A DNA stretch of 64,000 nucleotides from Caballeronia sp. SL2Y3 (lineage in GTDB: Bacteria; Pseudomonadota; Gammaproteobacteria; Burkholderiales; Burkholderiaceae). The notes beneath the pieces are model-generated. The model saw only the letters and a program-made list of their open reading frames with translations. It was not told the DNA's origin and did no database searches. Both the position numbers and the translations under genes were made by a program. Where the stretch lies: the NCBI RefSeq assembly GCF_022879575.1, contig NZ_CP084262.1:372001-436000 (forward strand), in the 5' to 3' direction. This document shows, one piece after another, positions 35,631-46,000 of the stretch (within the stretch, counting starts at the first letter, position 1; each line of letters starts with the position of its first letter).

Positions 35631-37379
35631 ATGAAGAGAATGAGTTTCAAGGCAACGCTGTGGAGCACCGTGGGGTTCGTGTGGCTGAGTTTGATCGTGC
35701 TCTCGCTCTTGAGCGCGGCCATGACGCGCACGTTGATGATGCACGACCGCCAGCAGGCGCTGGCCGAGCAGGTCCAGTCCGCCGTGAGCGTGGTGAATTC
35801 CTACGTGCAGCAGGCGCAAAGCGGCGCGATGCCCGCCGAAGAAGCCAAGCGCGCGGCCATTGCGCATCTGCGGCCGGTGCGCTATGGGCAGAGCGGCTAT
35901 CTGCTCGTCGTCGACTCGACGATGCTGCAATTGCTCAATCCGATGCGCCCCGAAACCGAAAACAAGATCAACGATCTGGTCGACAAGACCGGCAAGCACT
36001 TCACGGCGGCGATCGTGAAGCACGGACTCGACGGTACGCACCTGACCGATTACCTCTATCCGAAGCCGGGCCAAACGGAGGCGCTGCCGAAGATCGCTTA
36101 CGGCGAGTATGTTCGCGCGTGGGACTGGCACGTCTATACGGGCGCTTACGTCGACGACATCAATCGTGAATTCGGCCGGCGCCTTCTTGCGATGCTCGCG
36201 ATCGTCGGCGTAGTCGGCCTTGCATTGACCGTGGCGATGGGCTGGATCATCCGCAATGTGCTGCGCAGGCTCGGCGGCGATCCGAGGGACGTCGCAGACG
36301 CGTGCAAACGCATCGCGGCGGGAGATCTCACGGAGACCGTGCGTGTCGCGGCAGGCGACGATGCGAGTCTGATGGCATCGGTGCGGGCCATGCAGGACCG
36401 GCTGCTGCAAACCATGGGGGCCGTGACTTCGTCTGCCAACGCCATCGCGGGCGCTACCAAGGAAATCGCCGCCGGCAATACGGATCTCTCGTCGCGCACT
36501 GAGGAACAGGCCGCATCGCTAGAGGAGACGGCGGCGAGCATGGAAGAACTGACCTCGACGGTGAAGCAGAACGCCGACAACGCGCGTCAAGCCAGCGATC
36601 TCGCCGAGAACGCGACCGCCGTCGCCAACGAAGGCACGGCGATCGTCGGGCAGGTCGTGGAGACGATGGCCGGCATCGAAGAAAGCTCGGGAAAGATCGC
36701 GGAGATCATCGGCATGATCGAGGGCATTGCGTTCCAGACGAATATTCTGGCGCTCAATGCCGCAGTGGAAGCCGCGCGCGCCGGCGAACAAGGCCGCGGC
36801 TTCGCGGTCGTGGCAGGCGAAGTGCGCAGCCTCGCGCAGCGTTCGTCCAGCGCGGCGAGGGAAATCAAGGCGCTCATCGAGACGTCGGGCAGCCGCGTCG
36901 GCGCAGGCACCGAGCTCGTCGCGAAAGCAGGCGAAACCATGCGCAGCGTGCAGTCCGCGATTCAGCGCGTGACCGACATCATGGGCGAGATCGCGTCCGC
37001 ATCGCACGAGCAAAGCCGCGGCATCGAGCAGGTCAATCAGGCCATCTCGCAGATGGACGAAGTCACGCAGCAGAACGCCGCGCTCGTCGAAGAAGCGGCC
37101 GCAGCGGCCGGCTCGCTGCAAGACCAGGCCGAAGCGCTTCGCAAAGCCGTCAGCGTCTTTCGCACGAGCCCGAGCGCAGCCATGGTGGCCACGCATGCGG
37201 TGACGTCTGTGTCGAGAGAAAGCCGCCCCAGCCCGGCGACGGCTCCGACAGTGCAGCGCCCTGCCGCTGCTCCGGCATTGGAGCGGATAAAGCCGACGCC
37301 GATGGCGAAGCGCGTCGAACCTGCGGTGCACAAGCCCGTGGCGACCGCGACGAATGGCGGCGACTGGGAGACGTTCTAA
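35631..37379 (+). CDS. Methyl-accepting chemotaxis protein with Cache sensor and DWETF tether
   Basis: About 582 residues. TM1 ([17 protein letters not shown]), a periplasmic single-Cache domain (about 35-175: [38 protein letters not shown]), TM2 ([21 protein letters not shown]), HAMP and the signalling coil follow in order. The hairpin tip [23 protein letters not shown] is strictly conserved. The protein ends GGDWETF, equivalent to the NWETF pentapeptide that tethers CheR/CheB in E. coli receptors, after a Pro/Ala-rich flexible linker. Start chosen at the ATG just before TM1; an ATG at 35592 would add 13 residues. Cache domains of this type often sense small organic acids; the ligand is unknown. 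Confidence 0.93.
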   Translation: MKRMSFKATLWSTVGFVWLSLIVLSLLSAAMTRTLMMHDRQQALAEQVQSAVSVVNSYVQQAQSGAMPAEEAKRAAIAHLRPVRYGQSGYLLVVDSTMLQLLNPMRPETENKINDLVDKTGKHFTAAIVKHGLDGTHLTDYLYPKPGQTEALPKIAYGEYVRAWDWHVYTGAYVDDINREFGRRLLAMLAIVGVVGLALTVAMGWIIRNVLRRLGGDPRDVADACKRIAAGDLTETVRVAAGDDASLMASVRAMQDRLLQTMGAVTSSANAIAGATKEIAAGNTDLSSRTEEQAASLEETAASMEELTSTVKQNADNARQASDLAENATAVANEGTAIVGQVVETMAGIEESSGKIAEIIGMIEGIAFQTNILALNAAVEAARAGEQGRGFAVVAGEVRSLAQRSSSAAREIKALIETSGSRVGAGTELVAKAGETMRSVQSAIQRVTDIMGEIASASHEQSRGIEQVNQAISQMDEVTQQNAALVEEAAAAAGSLQDQAEALRKAVSVFRTSPSAAMVATHAVTSVSRESRPSPATAPTVQRPAAAPALERIKPTPMAKRVEPAVHKPVATATNGGDWETF

Positions 37380-37532
37380 TCCCTTAGTTAGTAGCCCTAC
37401 TTAGTTTGACCTACAGGCGCTCGTGATCCGGACCCGATACGGCGCATGCCCGCATTGTCGAGCGGCGCCGGCGGGTTGGCTTGCCGTTTGCTACGAGTCT
37501 AACGTGTCCAATTCAACGAATCGGAGGATACG

Positions 37533-37760
37533 ATGACGACGCATGCCGGACGATCGCAGGAAGACCGCATTCAGGCGGAGAAAGGCGAGAAACTGCCCGC
37601 GCAGGAGCAGGCAGGAGGCAAGATGGCCGTTGAAGGCACCGAAGCGGGCAAGGACTCGAGCAGCGGCAAGCTCTCGGAGGCGGGAAAGGACGTCTGGCGT
37701 CAGGGCAGCACCATCGACCAGGAAGGCCCTTTGCCACCGGACGAGAAGCCCGGCGTTTGA
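37533..37760 (+). CDS. Small hydrophilic protein, unknown
   Basis: A 75-residue acidic/basic, Gly/Lys/Glu-rich protein without hydrophobic segments and with no Cys, probably disordered. CGGAGG ends six bases before the ATG, which strongly supports translation. It lies 48 bp upstream of the RibD-C-type reductase gene and may share its transcript. It resembles small stress-associated hydrophilic proteins in composition only. Confidence 0.7.
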   Translation: MTTHAGRSQEDRIQAEKGEKLPAQEQAGGKMAVEGTEAGKDSSSGKLSEAGKDVWRQGSTIDQEGPLPPDEKPGV

Positions 37761-37808
37761 GACGCCGACGCCAAGCGAGTTCAGCGCAAGATCGACAAGG
37801 GAGAACCG

Positions 37809-38489
37809 ATGTACATCGTCTGCCACATGATGTCTTCAGTGGATGGCCGAAGCCTCACGGACGGCTGGCATCTCGACTTTGCCAGCCCTTGTTATGAGGA
37901 GACGGCCGCCAGCTTCGACGCGGATGCCTGGGTATGCGGCCGCGTCACCATGCAGGAAATCTCGCACGCGAAGGACCGAGAGTATCCACGCGGTCTCGCC
38001 AAGAGCCCGCTGCCGCGCACGGATCATTTCGCGAAGCGCGACGCGAGCCAGTACGCCGTGTCGATCGACCCCAAGGGCCGGGTCGGCTGGAAGACCGACA
38101 CCGCGCTGGACTCGCATATCGTCGAAGTCCTGGCGGAGAGCGTGGAGGACGATTATCTCGCGCACCTTCAGTCGATCGGCGCGTCATATGTTTTCGGCGG
38201 CAAGGACGGCATCGATCTTCACCGCGTCGTGGAAACGCTTGGCCGCGAACTGAAGATCGACAAGCTCATCGTCGAGGGAGGCGGTCACGTGTCCGGGGCA
38301 TTCGTCAACGCGCAACTGGCGGATGAAGTCAGCGTGTTGCTGATGCCGCTCGTCGATGGGCGTGACGCACATCCTTCGTCATTCGAAGTGGCCATGGATA
38401 AGTGGCAGAAGCCCTCTTATTTGAAGCTGGAGTCAGTTGAGAAGCTGGATAACGATGTCGTTTGGGTACGATATACGCGCAAGAAGTGA
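37809..38489 (+). CDS. RibD C-terminal-type (dihydrofolate reductase-fold) reductase
   Basis: A 226-residue protein matching the RibD_C/pyrimidine reductase family: MYIVCHMMSSVDGR at the start, the VCGRVTMQE helix, IVEGGGHVSGAFVNAQLADEVSVLLMPLVDG near the end. Such stand-alone proteins bind NADPH in a DHFR-like fold; most have no known substrate and are not part of riboflavin synthesis. GGGAGA precedes the ATG. Convergent with the following glycosyltransferase-like gene (27-bp gap). Confidence 0.87.
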   Translation: MYIVCHMMSSVDGRSLTDGWHLDFASPCYEETAASFDADAWVCGRVTMQEISHAKDREYPRGLAKSPLPRTDHFAKRDASQYAVSIDPKGRVGWKTDTALDSHIVEVLAESVEDDYLAHLQSIGASYVFGGKDGIDLHRVVETLGRELKIDKLIVEGGGHVSGAFVNAQLADEVSVLLMPLVDGRDAHPSSFEVAMDKWQKPSYLKLESVEKLDNDVVWVRYTRKK

Positions 38490-38516
38490 GAGTCGGGTTC
38501 GCTCGACGAATGGCTT

Positions 38517-39395
38517 CTAGGCGGCACGCTCTGACGCGCGCCGCTTTACTTCTTCCAGCGGCGCTTGCGCAAGCCAGTGGCAATAGCCGGCGATGCTGCG
38601 GATATCGATCTCCTCCAGTGCCATATGCGCGTACTCGCCTTTGCGATAGCGATGCTTCGACCAATACGTGTCCGTATGCCACGCATGGATGTGCAAGACG
38701 TCGCTACCTAGCTTGCGATCCGCGAAGGAGAAGTGGTCCAGCAATCCGAGCGTGCAGGCCTGCGGGTAAGTCAATCTCAGGGCGAGCTCGCCTGCATACA
38801 TTGTGAGGACCTGCTTGCACCAGCCGGGCCACGCACCTTCGAAATCGCGGAATTCTTCATCGAGCAGCCGGTTGCAGGCTTCGGTTTGCGCGGCGAGATA
38901 GTTTCGCAGCCATTCCGATGGCCCGAGCAACGAAGCGCCGACGTTGTGAAGCCCAGTGTGCGGATAACCCCAGCGCGCCGATATTTCGGAAAGCCGTGCG
39001 CGCACCGAAGCATCGTAGGCGTATGCGCCGAATCCTGCACAAAGGCCAGAGGGACGGAAGTCTCTCAGCGCCGGAGTAACGAACGTATCGCAATCCGTCT
39101 TCAGAATGTAGTCGAAGCGGGCGCACGCCTCGCTTACCGCAGGCTCCGCGAGATTCGCGACGGAGTTGATATAGCCGTAACCGTGCCACGGCGGATTGCC
39201 TTCGGCATAAGGCACGCTCGGTATGGTCTCGATGCGAGCATCCTCGGGCAACCGGGTCGCAATTGCCGGGTGACACACCGCAACGATCCCGCCACTTTCG
39301 AGTACGCCCGAATAGATCAGGCTCTTATAAAGCCAGCCGAATTCCTCGAGCATCTGCTCGCTGTTGTCGATATAGACCAGTATTCCAAGTTGCAT
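38517..39395 (-). CDS. Glycosyltransferase-like protein (DUF7164-type)
   Basis: A 292-residue cytoplasmic protein. YILKTDCDTFVTP carries a D-x-D motif at the position expected for a GT-A-fold nucleotide-sugar transferase. Flanking GYGYINSVAN and HNVGASLLGPSEWLRNY look like a donor/acceptor pocket. GAGG lies five bases before the ATG at 39395; an upstream in-frame start would add 25 residues. It resembles uncharacterised glycosyltransferase-like proteins. It is the nearest minus-strand gene downstream of the transglutaminase gene, with a 141-bp gap, so co-transcription with the ATP-grasp/transglutaminase cluster is possible but unproven. Confidence 0.65.
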   Translation of the reverse strand: MQLGILVYIDNSEQMLEEFGWLYKSLIYSGVLESGGIVAVCHPAIATRLPEDARIETIPSVPYAEGNPPWHGYGYINSVANLAEPAVSEACARFDYILKTDCDTFVTPALRDFRPSGLCAGFGAYAYDASVRARLSEISARWGYPHTGLHNVGASLLGPSEWLRNYLAAQTEACNRLLDEEFRDFEGAWPGWCKQVLTMYAGELALRLTYPQACTLGLLDHFSFADRKLGSDVLHIHAWHTDTYWSKHRYRKGEYAHMALEEIDIRSIAGYCHWLAQAPLEEVKRRASERAA

Positions 39396-39536
39396 GACGT
39401 CCTCTTTCTCCGCTTGCTGCGCTGCGGCCGAAGCGAGAGAGTCAACGAAGCGAAACGGCGACAGCAGCACTCAATGCTATAGAAAAACGTTGAAGTGCTG
39501 CCGCCCTAGCGCATAAATGCACAACTCTGCCGGCTT

Positions 39537-40445
39537 TTATAGCGCGAGAACGTTCACGGCAACGTCGACATGATGCGATCCGCCGCCGAGGATCATGCCG
39601 CGCAACAAGGACACGTCGCTGTAATCGCGGCCGGTTGCAAGCGTCACGTGGTCCAGATCGGCGAGCACGTCGTTGGTCGGATCGAGGTCGATCCACCCGC
39701 TTTTCGGGCAATGCACCGACACCCACGCATGCGAGGCATCGGCGCCGATCAGTCGCGGTTGACCCGGCGGCGGGTCGTTGCGCAGATAGCCGCTCACGTA
39801 ACGCGCCGGCAAGCCCAACGTGCGAAGGCAGCCGATCATTACTTGCGCGAAATCCTGACATACGCCCTGGCGCAGTTCGAAGGCGCGCGTGGCGGGCGTA
39901 TCGAATGCGGTCGATGAGGGCTTATACGTAAAGTCGGCATGGATGCGGTGCATGAGGTCGATTGCGCCCGCGATCAGCGGCGTGCCTTGCGCGAAACTCG
40001 GCAACGCGTAATCACGCAACGCCTGAGTCAGCTGAATGTTGGGCGACCCATAACAGTATTCCGACTCACGGACAAACGGGGAACCGGCCGTATAGCGCAG
40101 CCGTCGTGCGACCTCTTCCCACGGCGGCGTCGCTCGCGGGTCGAGCTTCGTCCAGCGTGGACTCAGACGCACCGTGGTTTCGCTTGTCATCGAAAGACGC
40201 TCGTGCGGTGCGTCCAGCGAGAAATAGAGCAGGTCGTTGCCGAATGCGTCGACACGGCTATGCACATACGAAGGAGCCGGATCTATCCGCTCCGAATGCG
40301 CGATGACCTGCTGCCACGGCGTATGCAGCGGACGGATAGTCGCTAGGTGCTGGGCGATCTCGACGGGCGTCGAATAGCGATATGTCGTGCGATGCGTGAC
40401 TGCGAGCGTCGTCGATCTTGGCGCCTTGTCGATCGTCGCATTCAT
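39537..40445 (-). CDS. Transglutaminase-like cysteine protease-fold protein
   Basis: A 302-residue protein with an N-terminal bacterial-transglutaminase-like beta domain (THRTTYRYSTPVEIAQHLATIRPL) and a transglutaminase-like core. The catalytic triad is visible: Cys196 in RQGVCQDFAQVM, His239 in DASHAWV and Asp255 in DLDPTND. No signal peptide. The start overlaps the stop of the ATP-grasp/alpha-E gene by one base (TAATG), showing translational coupling. In this family context it is predicted to hydrolyse or transfer on peptide bonds made by the neighbouring ATP-grasp proteins; this is inference from comparative genomics, not experiment. Confidence 0.9.
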   Translation of the reverse strand: MNATIDKAPRSTTLAVTHRTTYRYSTPVEIAQHLATIRPLHTPWQQVIAHSERIDPAPSYVHSRVDAFGNDLLYFSLDAPHERLSMTSETTVRLSPRWTKLDPRATPPWEEVARRLRYTAGSPFVRESEYCYGSPNIQLTQALRDYALPSFAQGTPLIAGAIDLMHRIHADFTYKPSSTAFDTPATRAFELRQGVCQDFAQVMIGCLRTLGLPARYVSGYLRNDPPPGQPRLIGADASHAWVSVHCPKSGWIDLDPTNDVLADLDHVTLATGRDYSDVSLLRGMILGGGSHHVDVAVNVLAL

Positions 40446-43045
40446 TAGGACACCTGCGCAGCGATAGGATTCGCATGACTGAAGTAGTGCGCGCTGACTT
40501 CGTTCGATGCCGCGCTCACCGATGCAAGCAGCCGATCGCAAAGCAGCACGAGCGCGCCGAACCGTCCGTTTTCATCGGCTTTGCACAAGGCATCGAGGGG
40601 CGGCAAGGTATCGAGGCCGAGCGAAATACCGATGAAATGCGCGCGCCGTGCTGCGCCCGCGGTCTTCATCATCTCATCGAGCTTCGCGCGCAAGCGGATC
40701 AGCACGCCATAGAGTCCGCGCGGATTCGTCGGGTCCACGACGACCAGGTCGATCAACGCGGCCGCCTCTAGCCGGCCAGGATAAAGCGAGCGATAGGTAA
40801 GCGTGGTATCGAAAAGATGCAGCAGCAAGTCGAAGCCGGCCGGATGCGTCAACGTGCCTTGCGTCGCGAACACGCGCAGGAACGTCGCCATCGTCGACAC
40901 GCGCTCGATCATCCTGCCAATGAAGATCATGCGCCACGCTTCATCGCGTGTCATCCGATCGCCTTGCGCGCCGCTGATCGCGAGCAGTTGAGTCGCAAGC
41001 TGTTCGAGCGCGCCGCTTAACATCACGCGGTCGTAATCCCTCGGCACGTCGGGCGTGATGAGGCCGAGGCGCGCGAGCGCATCGCGAAAGTCGTTACGCG
41101 CCGCGAGAATCGTGCGCCAGTGATCGGTGGAGAGCCGATCGCGAATCTCGCCGCATGCATGCGCCTGATTCGCGAGATTGCCGCCGATGCTCGTGGCCGA
41201 TGCCGTCTCCGCCAGTCCCGCGACGAGCACGCGCTCGAATGCGTGTGGCGAGCTTCGCGCAAGCGTATCGATGGACGGGATGAGTCCGCATTGCGCGGCG
41301 AGTTCGACGAGCGTGGGAAACATCTCGTCGGCATCACTGGCTTCGAGCGTGCCGAGCAACAGGCGGCACAGACGCACGTTGTTTTCGGCGCGCTCGCCAT
41401 AGCGTCCGGCCCAGAACAGATTCTCCGCCGCGCGGCTCGATACCACGCGATGCTTGCGCAAATCACCGGGCTGCATCGGCGATGGACGCAGCGACACCGC
41501 GGGACCAGGATGGGTAGCCAGCACCCATGTATCCACGCTGCTGCCGCCGAACTGCATCGACACCGTAGGGCGCTTGTCCGCTGCGAGGCGCGTGAAGCCG
41601 CCGGGCATCACGCTCCAGCTTCCGTCGGCCCGCGCGATGGCATAGGCACGCAAGACACACGAGCGAGAGCCGAGTGCGCCATCGTGAAAGCGCGGCGCAC
41701 TCGAAAACGGCAGGTCTTCCTGTACGGTGAACATGTCGGGCGCGCGCTCGATGCGCTCCCGCCAGCCCGCAAGCGCCTGCGATCCCGCTTCGATGCCGGG
41801 CGCGCCATCCTCATGCATGCCGGGCCAAGTGGGAACCACGAGAGCGCGATCGAGCTTCTCGAAGGCTTCGCGTCGCGCGGCATCTTCGCCGCACCACCAC
41901 GTCGGCACGGTAGGCAGATGCAATTCCTCGTCCAGCAGCGCACGCGCAATGCCCGGCAAAAACGCATGAAGTGCGGGCGATTCCGTGAAGCCCGCGCCGG
42001 GCACATTGGAGACCGCCACGTTGCCCGCGCGCATGACCTGCAACAGTCCGGGAACGCCGATGGTCGAATCCGCGCGCAACTCGACCGGATCGCAGAACGC
42101 ATCGTCCAGACGCCGCAGCACGGCATGCACGCGCGAGAGGCCCGCCAGCGTTTTCAGGTACAGCTTGTCGTGGCGTACGGTCAGGTCCTTTCCTTCCACG
42201 AGCGTCACGCCCAGATAACGCGCGAGAAAGATGTGCTCGAAGTACGTTTCGCTAAAGGGCCCAGGACTCAACAGCGCGATGTGAGGCGCGTCGCTGCCGG
42301 CGCTTTCATCATTGCGCATGATCCCTCGGGCCGCCTGAGCAAGCGTCGCGACGAGTTGCGAATACGTCGATGCAAGCCCATTGATGCGCAGGGTGCGGAA
42401 CGCATCGCTGAAAAGACTCGCCACGATCATGCGGTTTTCGAGCGTGTAACCCAGGCCCGACGGCGCCTCCGTGCGATGAGCAATGACGGTCCATTCGCCC
42501 GACGGCGCACGCGCGAGATCGATTGCAACGATCTGCAGATAGCCACCGTTCGCCGGCACGAAGCCCTTCACGGGGCGCAGATAACCCGGATGCCCGAACA
42601 CGAGCGCAGCAGGCAACAGCCCTCGTTGCAGAAGCGTTTGAGCACCGTAGGCATCGGCGACGATCGACTCCATCAAGCGGGCGCGCTGCGCCACGCCGCG
42701 CTCGATGACCGCCCATTCGCGCTCGTCGATCAATAGCGGCAAGAGATCGAGCGACCACGCGCGCGGCTCGCCGTTATCGGCATAGACGTTGTAGGTGATG
42801 TCGTTATCGCGTATCTGTCGCGCGACGGCCGCCACGCCGTCGTCAAGACGCGCGATGCCCTGCTCGCCGAGCAATTCGAAGAACCGCCGCCACGGCTCTC
42901 GCAAGTGCCCCGAAGCGTCGCGCAACTCGTCCCAATGCCCTTCGCGCACAGGCAACGCGCGCAGGAGCGCCAAAGCGTCGGTATGCGCGGCCGTTGTATC
43001 GAAAGGCAATGTCGATTGGAACGCCAAGATGGCCTCACTTGTCAT
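40445..43045 (-). CDS. Circularly permuted ATP-grasp fused to alpha-E domain
   Basis: About 866 residues. Residues 1-~520 are a circularly permuted type-2 ATP-grasp ligase (DNDITYNVYAD, GYTLENRMIVAS, LLSPGPFSETYFEHIFLARYLGV, GKDLTVRHDKLYLKT, VAVSNVPGAGF, VMPGGFTR). Residues ~555-866 are an alpha-E helical domain, beginning SSRAAENLFWAGRYGERAENN. The same two modules occur as separate genes 5 kb away. The start at 43045 is chosen; a TTG at 43060 is possible and neither has a strong Shine-Dalgarno. The 22-bp gap to the upstream gene and the stop overlap downstream indicate one operon. Predicted peptide or amino-acid ligase of unknown substrate. Confidence 0.9.
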   Translation of the reverse strand: MTSEAILAFQSTLPFDTTAAHTDALALLRALPVREGHWDELRDASGHLREPWRRFFELLGEQGIARLDDGVAAVARQIRDNDITYNVYADNGEPRAWSLDLLPLLIDEREWAVIERGVAQRARLMESIVADAYGAQTLLQRGLLPAALVFGHPGYLRPVKGFVPANGGYLQIVAIDLARAPSGEWTVIAHRTEAPSGLGYTLENRMIVASLFSDAFRTLRINGLASTYSQLVATLAQAARGIMRNDESAGSDAPHIALLSPGPFSETYFEHIFLARYLGVTLVEGKDLTVRHDKLYLKTLAGLSRVHAVLRRLDDAFCDPVELRADSTIGVPGLLQVMRAGNVAVSNVPGAGFTESPALHAFLPGIARALLDEELHLPTVPTWWCGEDAARREAFEKLDRALVVPTWPGMHEDGAPGIEAGSQALAGWRERIERAPDMFTVQEDLPFSSAPRFHDGALGSRSCVLRAYAIARADGSWSVMPGGFTRLAADKRPTVSMQFGGSSVDTWVLATHPGPAVSLRPSPMQPGDLRKHRVVSSRAAENLFWAGRYGERAENNVRLCRLLLGTLEASDADEMFPTLVELAAQCGLIPSIDTLARSSPHAFERVLVAGLAETASATSIGGNLANQAHACGEIRDRLSTDHWRTILAARNDFRDALARLGLITPDVPRDYDRVMLSGALEQLATQLLAISGAQGDRMTRDEAWRMIFIGRMIERVSTMATFLRVFATQGTLTHPAGFDLLLHLFDTTLTYRSLYPGRLEAAALIDLVVVDPTNPRGLYGVLIRLRAKLDEMMKTAGAARRAHFIGISLGLDTLPPLDALCKADENGRFGALVLLCDRLLASVSAASNEVSAHYFSHANPIAAQVS

Positions 43046-43066
43046 GCTTGCGCGCGTCAACGGCTT

Positions 43067-46000
43067 TCATGAGCGGCGCAGGTCGAGCGTGAACGGGAAT
43101 TCGAGGCTAGGCTCGCGTGTTGCCACATGCATCGCGCCCGGCGTATGGCCGCTCGCGAAGAAACGCGCGCGCCGGCGACTCTCCGCTTCGTACGCGTTCA
43201 CCGGGAACGTCTGATAGTTGCGGCCGCCCGGATGCGCGACGTGATACTGGCAGCCGCCGATCGCGCGACCGGTCCATGTATCCACGATATCGAAAGTCAG
43301 CGGCGCATGCACTCCGATAGTCGGATGCAGCGAGGTCGCATGCGACCACGCGCGAAACCGCACGCCCGCGACATACTCGCTGACGCGCCCTGTGGGTTGC
43401 AGCGGCACGGGTTCGCCGTTGACGGTTACGACATGTCGACTGCCGTTGAGCCCAAGCACGCGTACTTCGAGCCTTTCGACCGACGAATCGACATAGCGCA
43501 CCGTGCCGCCGATCATGCCCTCCTCGCCCATGACGTGCCACGGTTCGAGCGCGTGGCGAATCGTCATCGCGATGCCGCTTGTTTCGTACGCACCGACGAC
43601 CGGGAAACGGAATTCAAAATGCGGCGCAAACCAATTCCTGTCGAAGGCAAAGCCCGCGTCGCGCAGTTCGGCGATCACATCGTCGAAGTCCATCTGCACG
43701 AAAGTGCCGAGCATGAAGCGATCATGCAACTCCGTGCCCCAGCGCGTGAGCCGCGCCGTATAAGGCTTCTCCCAGAAGCGGGCGACGACCGCGCGCAGCA
43801 GCAGTTGCTGCACGAGACTCATGCGCGCGTGCGGCGGCATTTCGAATCCACGCAGTTCGAGCAGACCCAGGCGGCCGGTCGGACCGTCGGGTGAATACAA
43901 TTTGTCGATGCAGAATTCCGCCCGATGCGTATTGCCGGTCACGTCGATCAGGATGTTGCGCAAAATGCGGTCGATAAGCCACGGCGGCACTTTGGCGCTG
44001 CCGCGTCCGCCGAGCAGATCGACTTGCCGCTGCAATTCGGCAAACGCGATCTCGAGCTCGTACACCTGATCGTTGCGTGCTTCGTCGATGCGCGGCGCCT
44101 GACTCGTCGGTCCGATGAATAGCCCTGAAAACAGCATCGATAGCGACGGATGGTTGTGCCAGTACGCGATCAGGCTTGCCAGCAGATCCGGGCGCCGCAA
44201 AAACGGGCTATCGGGCGGCGTCGCGCCGCCGAGCACGAAGTGGTTGCCGCCGCCTGTGCCGGTATGCCGGCCATCGAGCATGAACTTCTCCGGACTCAGA
44301 TACGACTCGTGCGCGGCGCCATAGAGGTATTCGGTGTGCTCGACCAGTTCCGCCCAGTTCGACGCCGGATGAATGTTCACTTCGATCACGCCAGGGTCGG
44401 GCGTCACCTGAAGCACTTTCAGGCGCGCGTCGCGCGGCGGCGGATAGCCTTCGATGATGACGGGAATACCGAGATCGGCGGCGGTCGCTTCCACGGCCGC
44501 GAGCATGTCGAGATAGTCGTCGAGCGCAACGAGCGGCGGCATGAACACGTGCATCAGCTTGTTGCCTTGCCCTGACTTTTCGAGCGTTGCAGCTTCCACC
44601 TTCGGACCGGCAGCGCGCGCCGGGTCGCGGGCTTCGACGCAGACCGCGGTACGCGCGATCCAGCCGGCAGACTCGCCGCGCTCGGGCATGCGACTCTTCG
44701 CGTCGGCAGTGGCTGCGGCGGTGGCTCGCGTTGCTTCGGCGGTGGCGTCCCCGGTGGCGTCCCCGGTGGCGTCCCCCGTGGCGTCGCCCGGCATTTTGCG
44801 TGCGGCATGCTGCATGCCGAATGCAGCATCACGGTCGGCGTACTGCATGCGCAGTTCGGCGGAGCGACGCAGCGGCACCGAAGGCGCGAACGGATCGTGT
44901 TCGTGCTGCCACGGATAGTCCGCTTCGGCAACCCACGGCAGCGAATTCAGCGGCAAACGGTAGCCCATCGGCGAATCGCCCGGAACGAGGTACATCCGCT
45001 CATCGCGGAAGAACCACGGGCCGGTCGTCCAGCGGCCCGGCCGGCCCGCCGTGCTTTCCTCGCGCGCGATCGGCAACGCGTAGCCGGTGACCGAGGGCAG
45101 CCCCGCATCGAATACCCGGCGCAAGCGCACGCGCTCGAGTTCGTCGTCCAGGCGGGAGTCGAACGGGTCGACATTCACAGGCAGACGGCGTTCGCGCCAC
45201 AGGTAGTACCACGTGTCCTCGTAGCCCGGCTGGATGTATTCGGTATTCAAAGACAGCTTGCCCGCGAGGTGACGAATGAAGCGGGCGGCGTCGTCCGCGG
45301 TGTAGTTCGCGGGCTGCCGTTCGTCGGCGAAGAGCGCGGGATCGTGCCAGCAAGGCTCGCCGTCCGCGCGCCAGAAGAGCGACAGCGCCCAGCGCGGCAA
45401 CTGCTCGCCCGGATACCACTTGCCCTGCCCGATATGCAGGAAACCGCCCGCGCCGTAGTGCGCGCGCAGCTTGTCCATCAGCGATACCGCGTAAGCGCGC
45501 TTGGTCGGACCAAGCGCGTCCGTGTTCCACTCCGGTGCATCGCGATCGCGCACGCAGACGTAGGTCGGCTCGCCGCCCATCGTCAGACGCACGTCCGACG
45601 CGTCGAGTTGCGCATCGACCTGTTCGCCCATGCGCAGCACGGCCTGCCAATCGTCCTCGCTATAAGGCTTCGTCACGCGCGGCGTTTCACGCACGCGCTC
45701 GATCGACATCGAATGCCCGAACTCGACTTCGCATTCGTCCACGGCACCGGAGACAGGCGCCGCGCTATCCGGCTCGGGCGTACACGCGACCGGTATGTGG
45801 CCTTCGCCCGCGAGCAAGCCGGACGTCGGGTCGAAACCGATCCAGCCTGCGCCCGGCAAGAAGACCTCGCACCACGCATGAAGATCGGTGAAATCGACGT
45901 CGGTGCCACTCGGGCCTTCGAGCGATTTCACATCTGGCGCAAGCTGCAGCAGGTAGCCCGACACGAAACGCGCTGCGAGTCCCAGATGCCGCAACGTCTC

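Noticed and set aside
41120..42736. 538-codon plus-strand frame opposite the ATP-grasp/alpha-E gene
   Set aside because: Antisense of a gene with clear family motifs; composition implausible for a folded protein.
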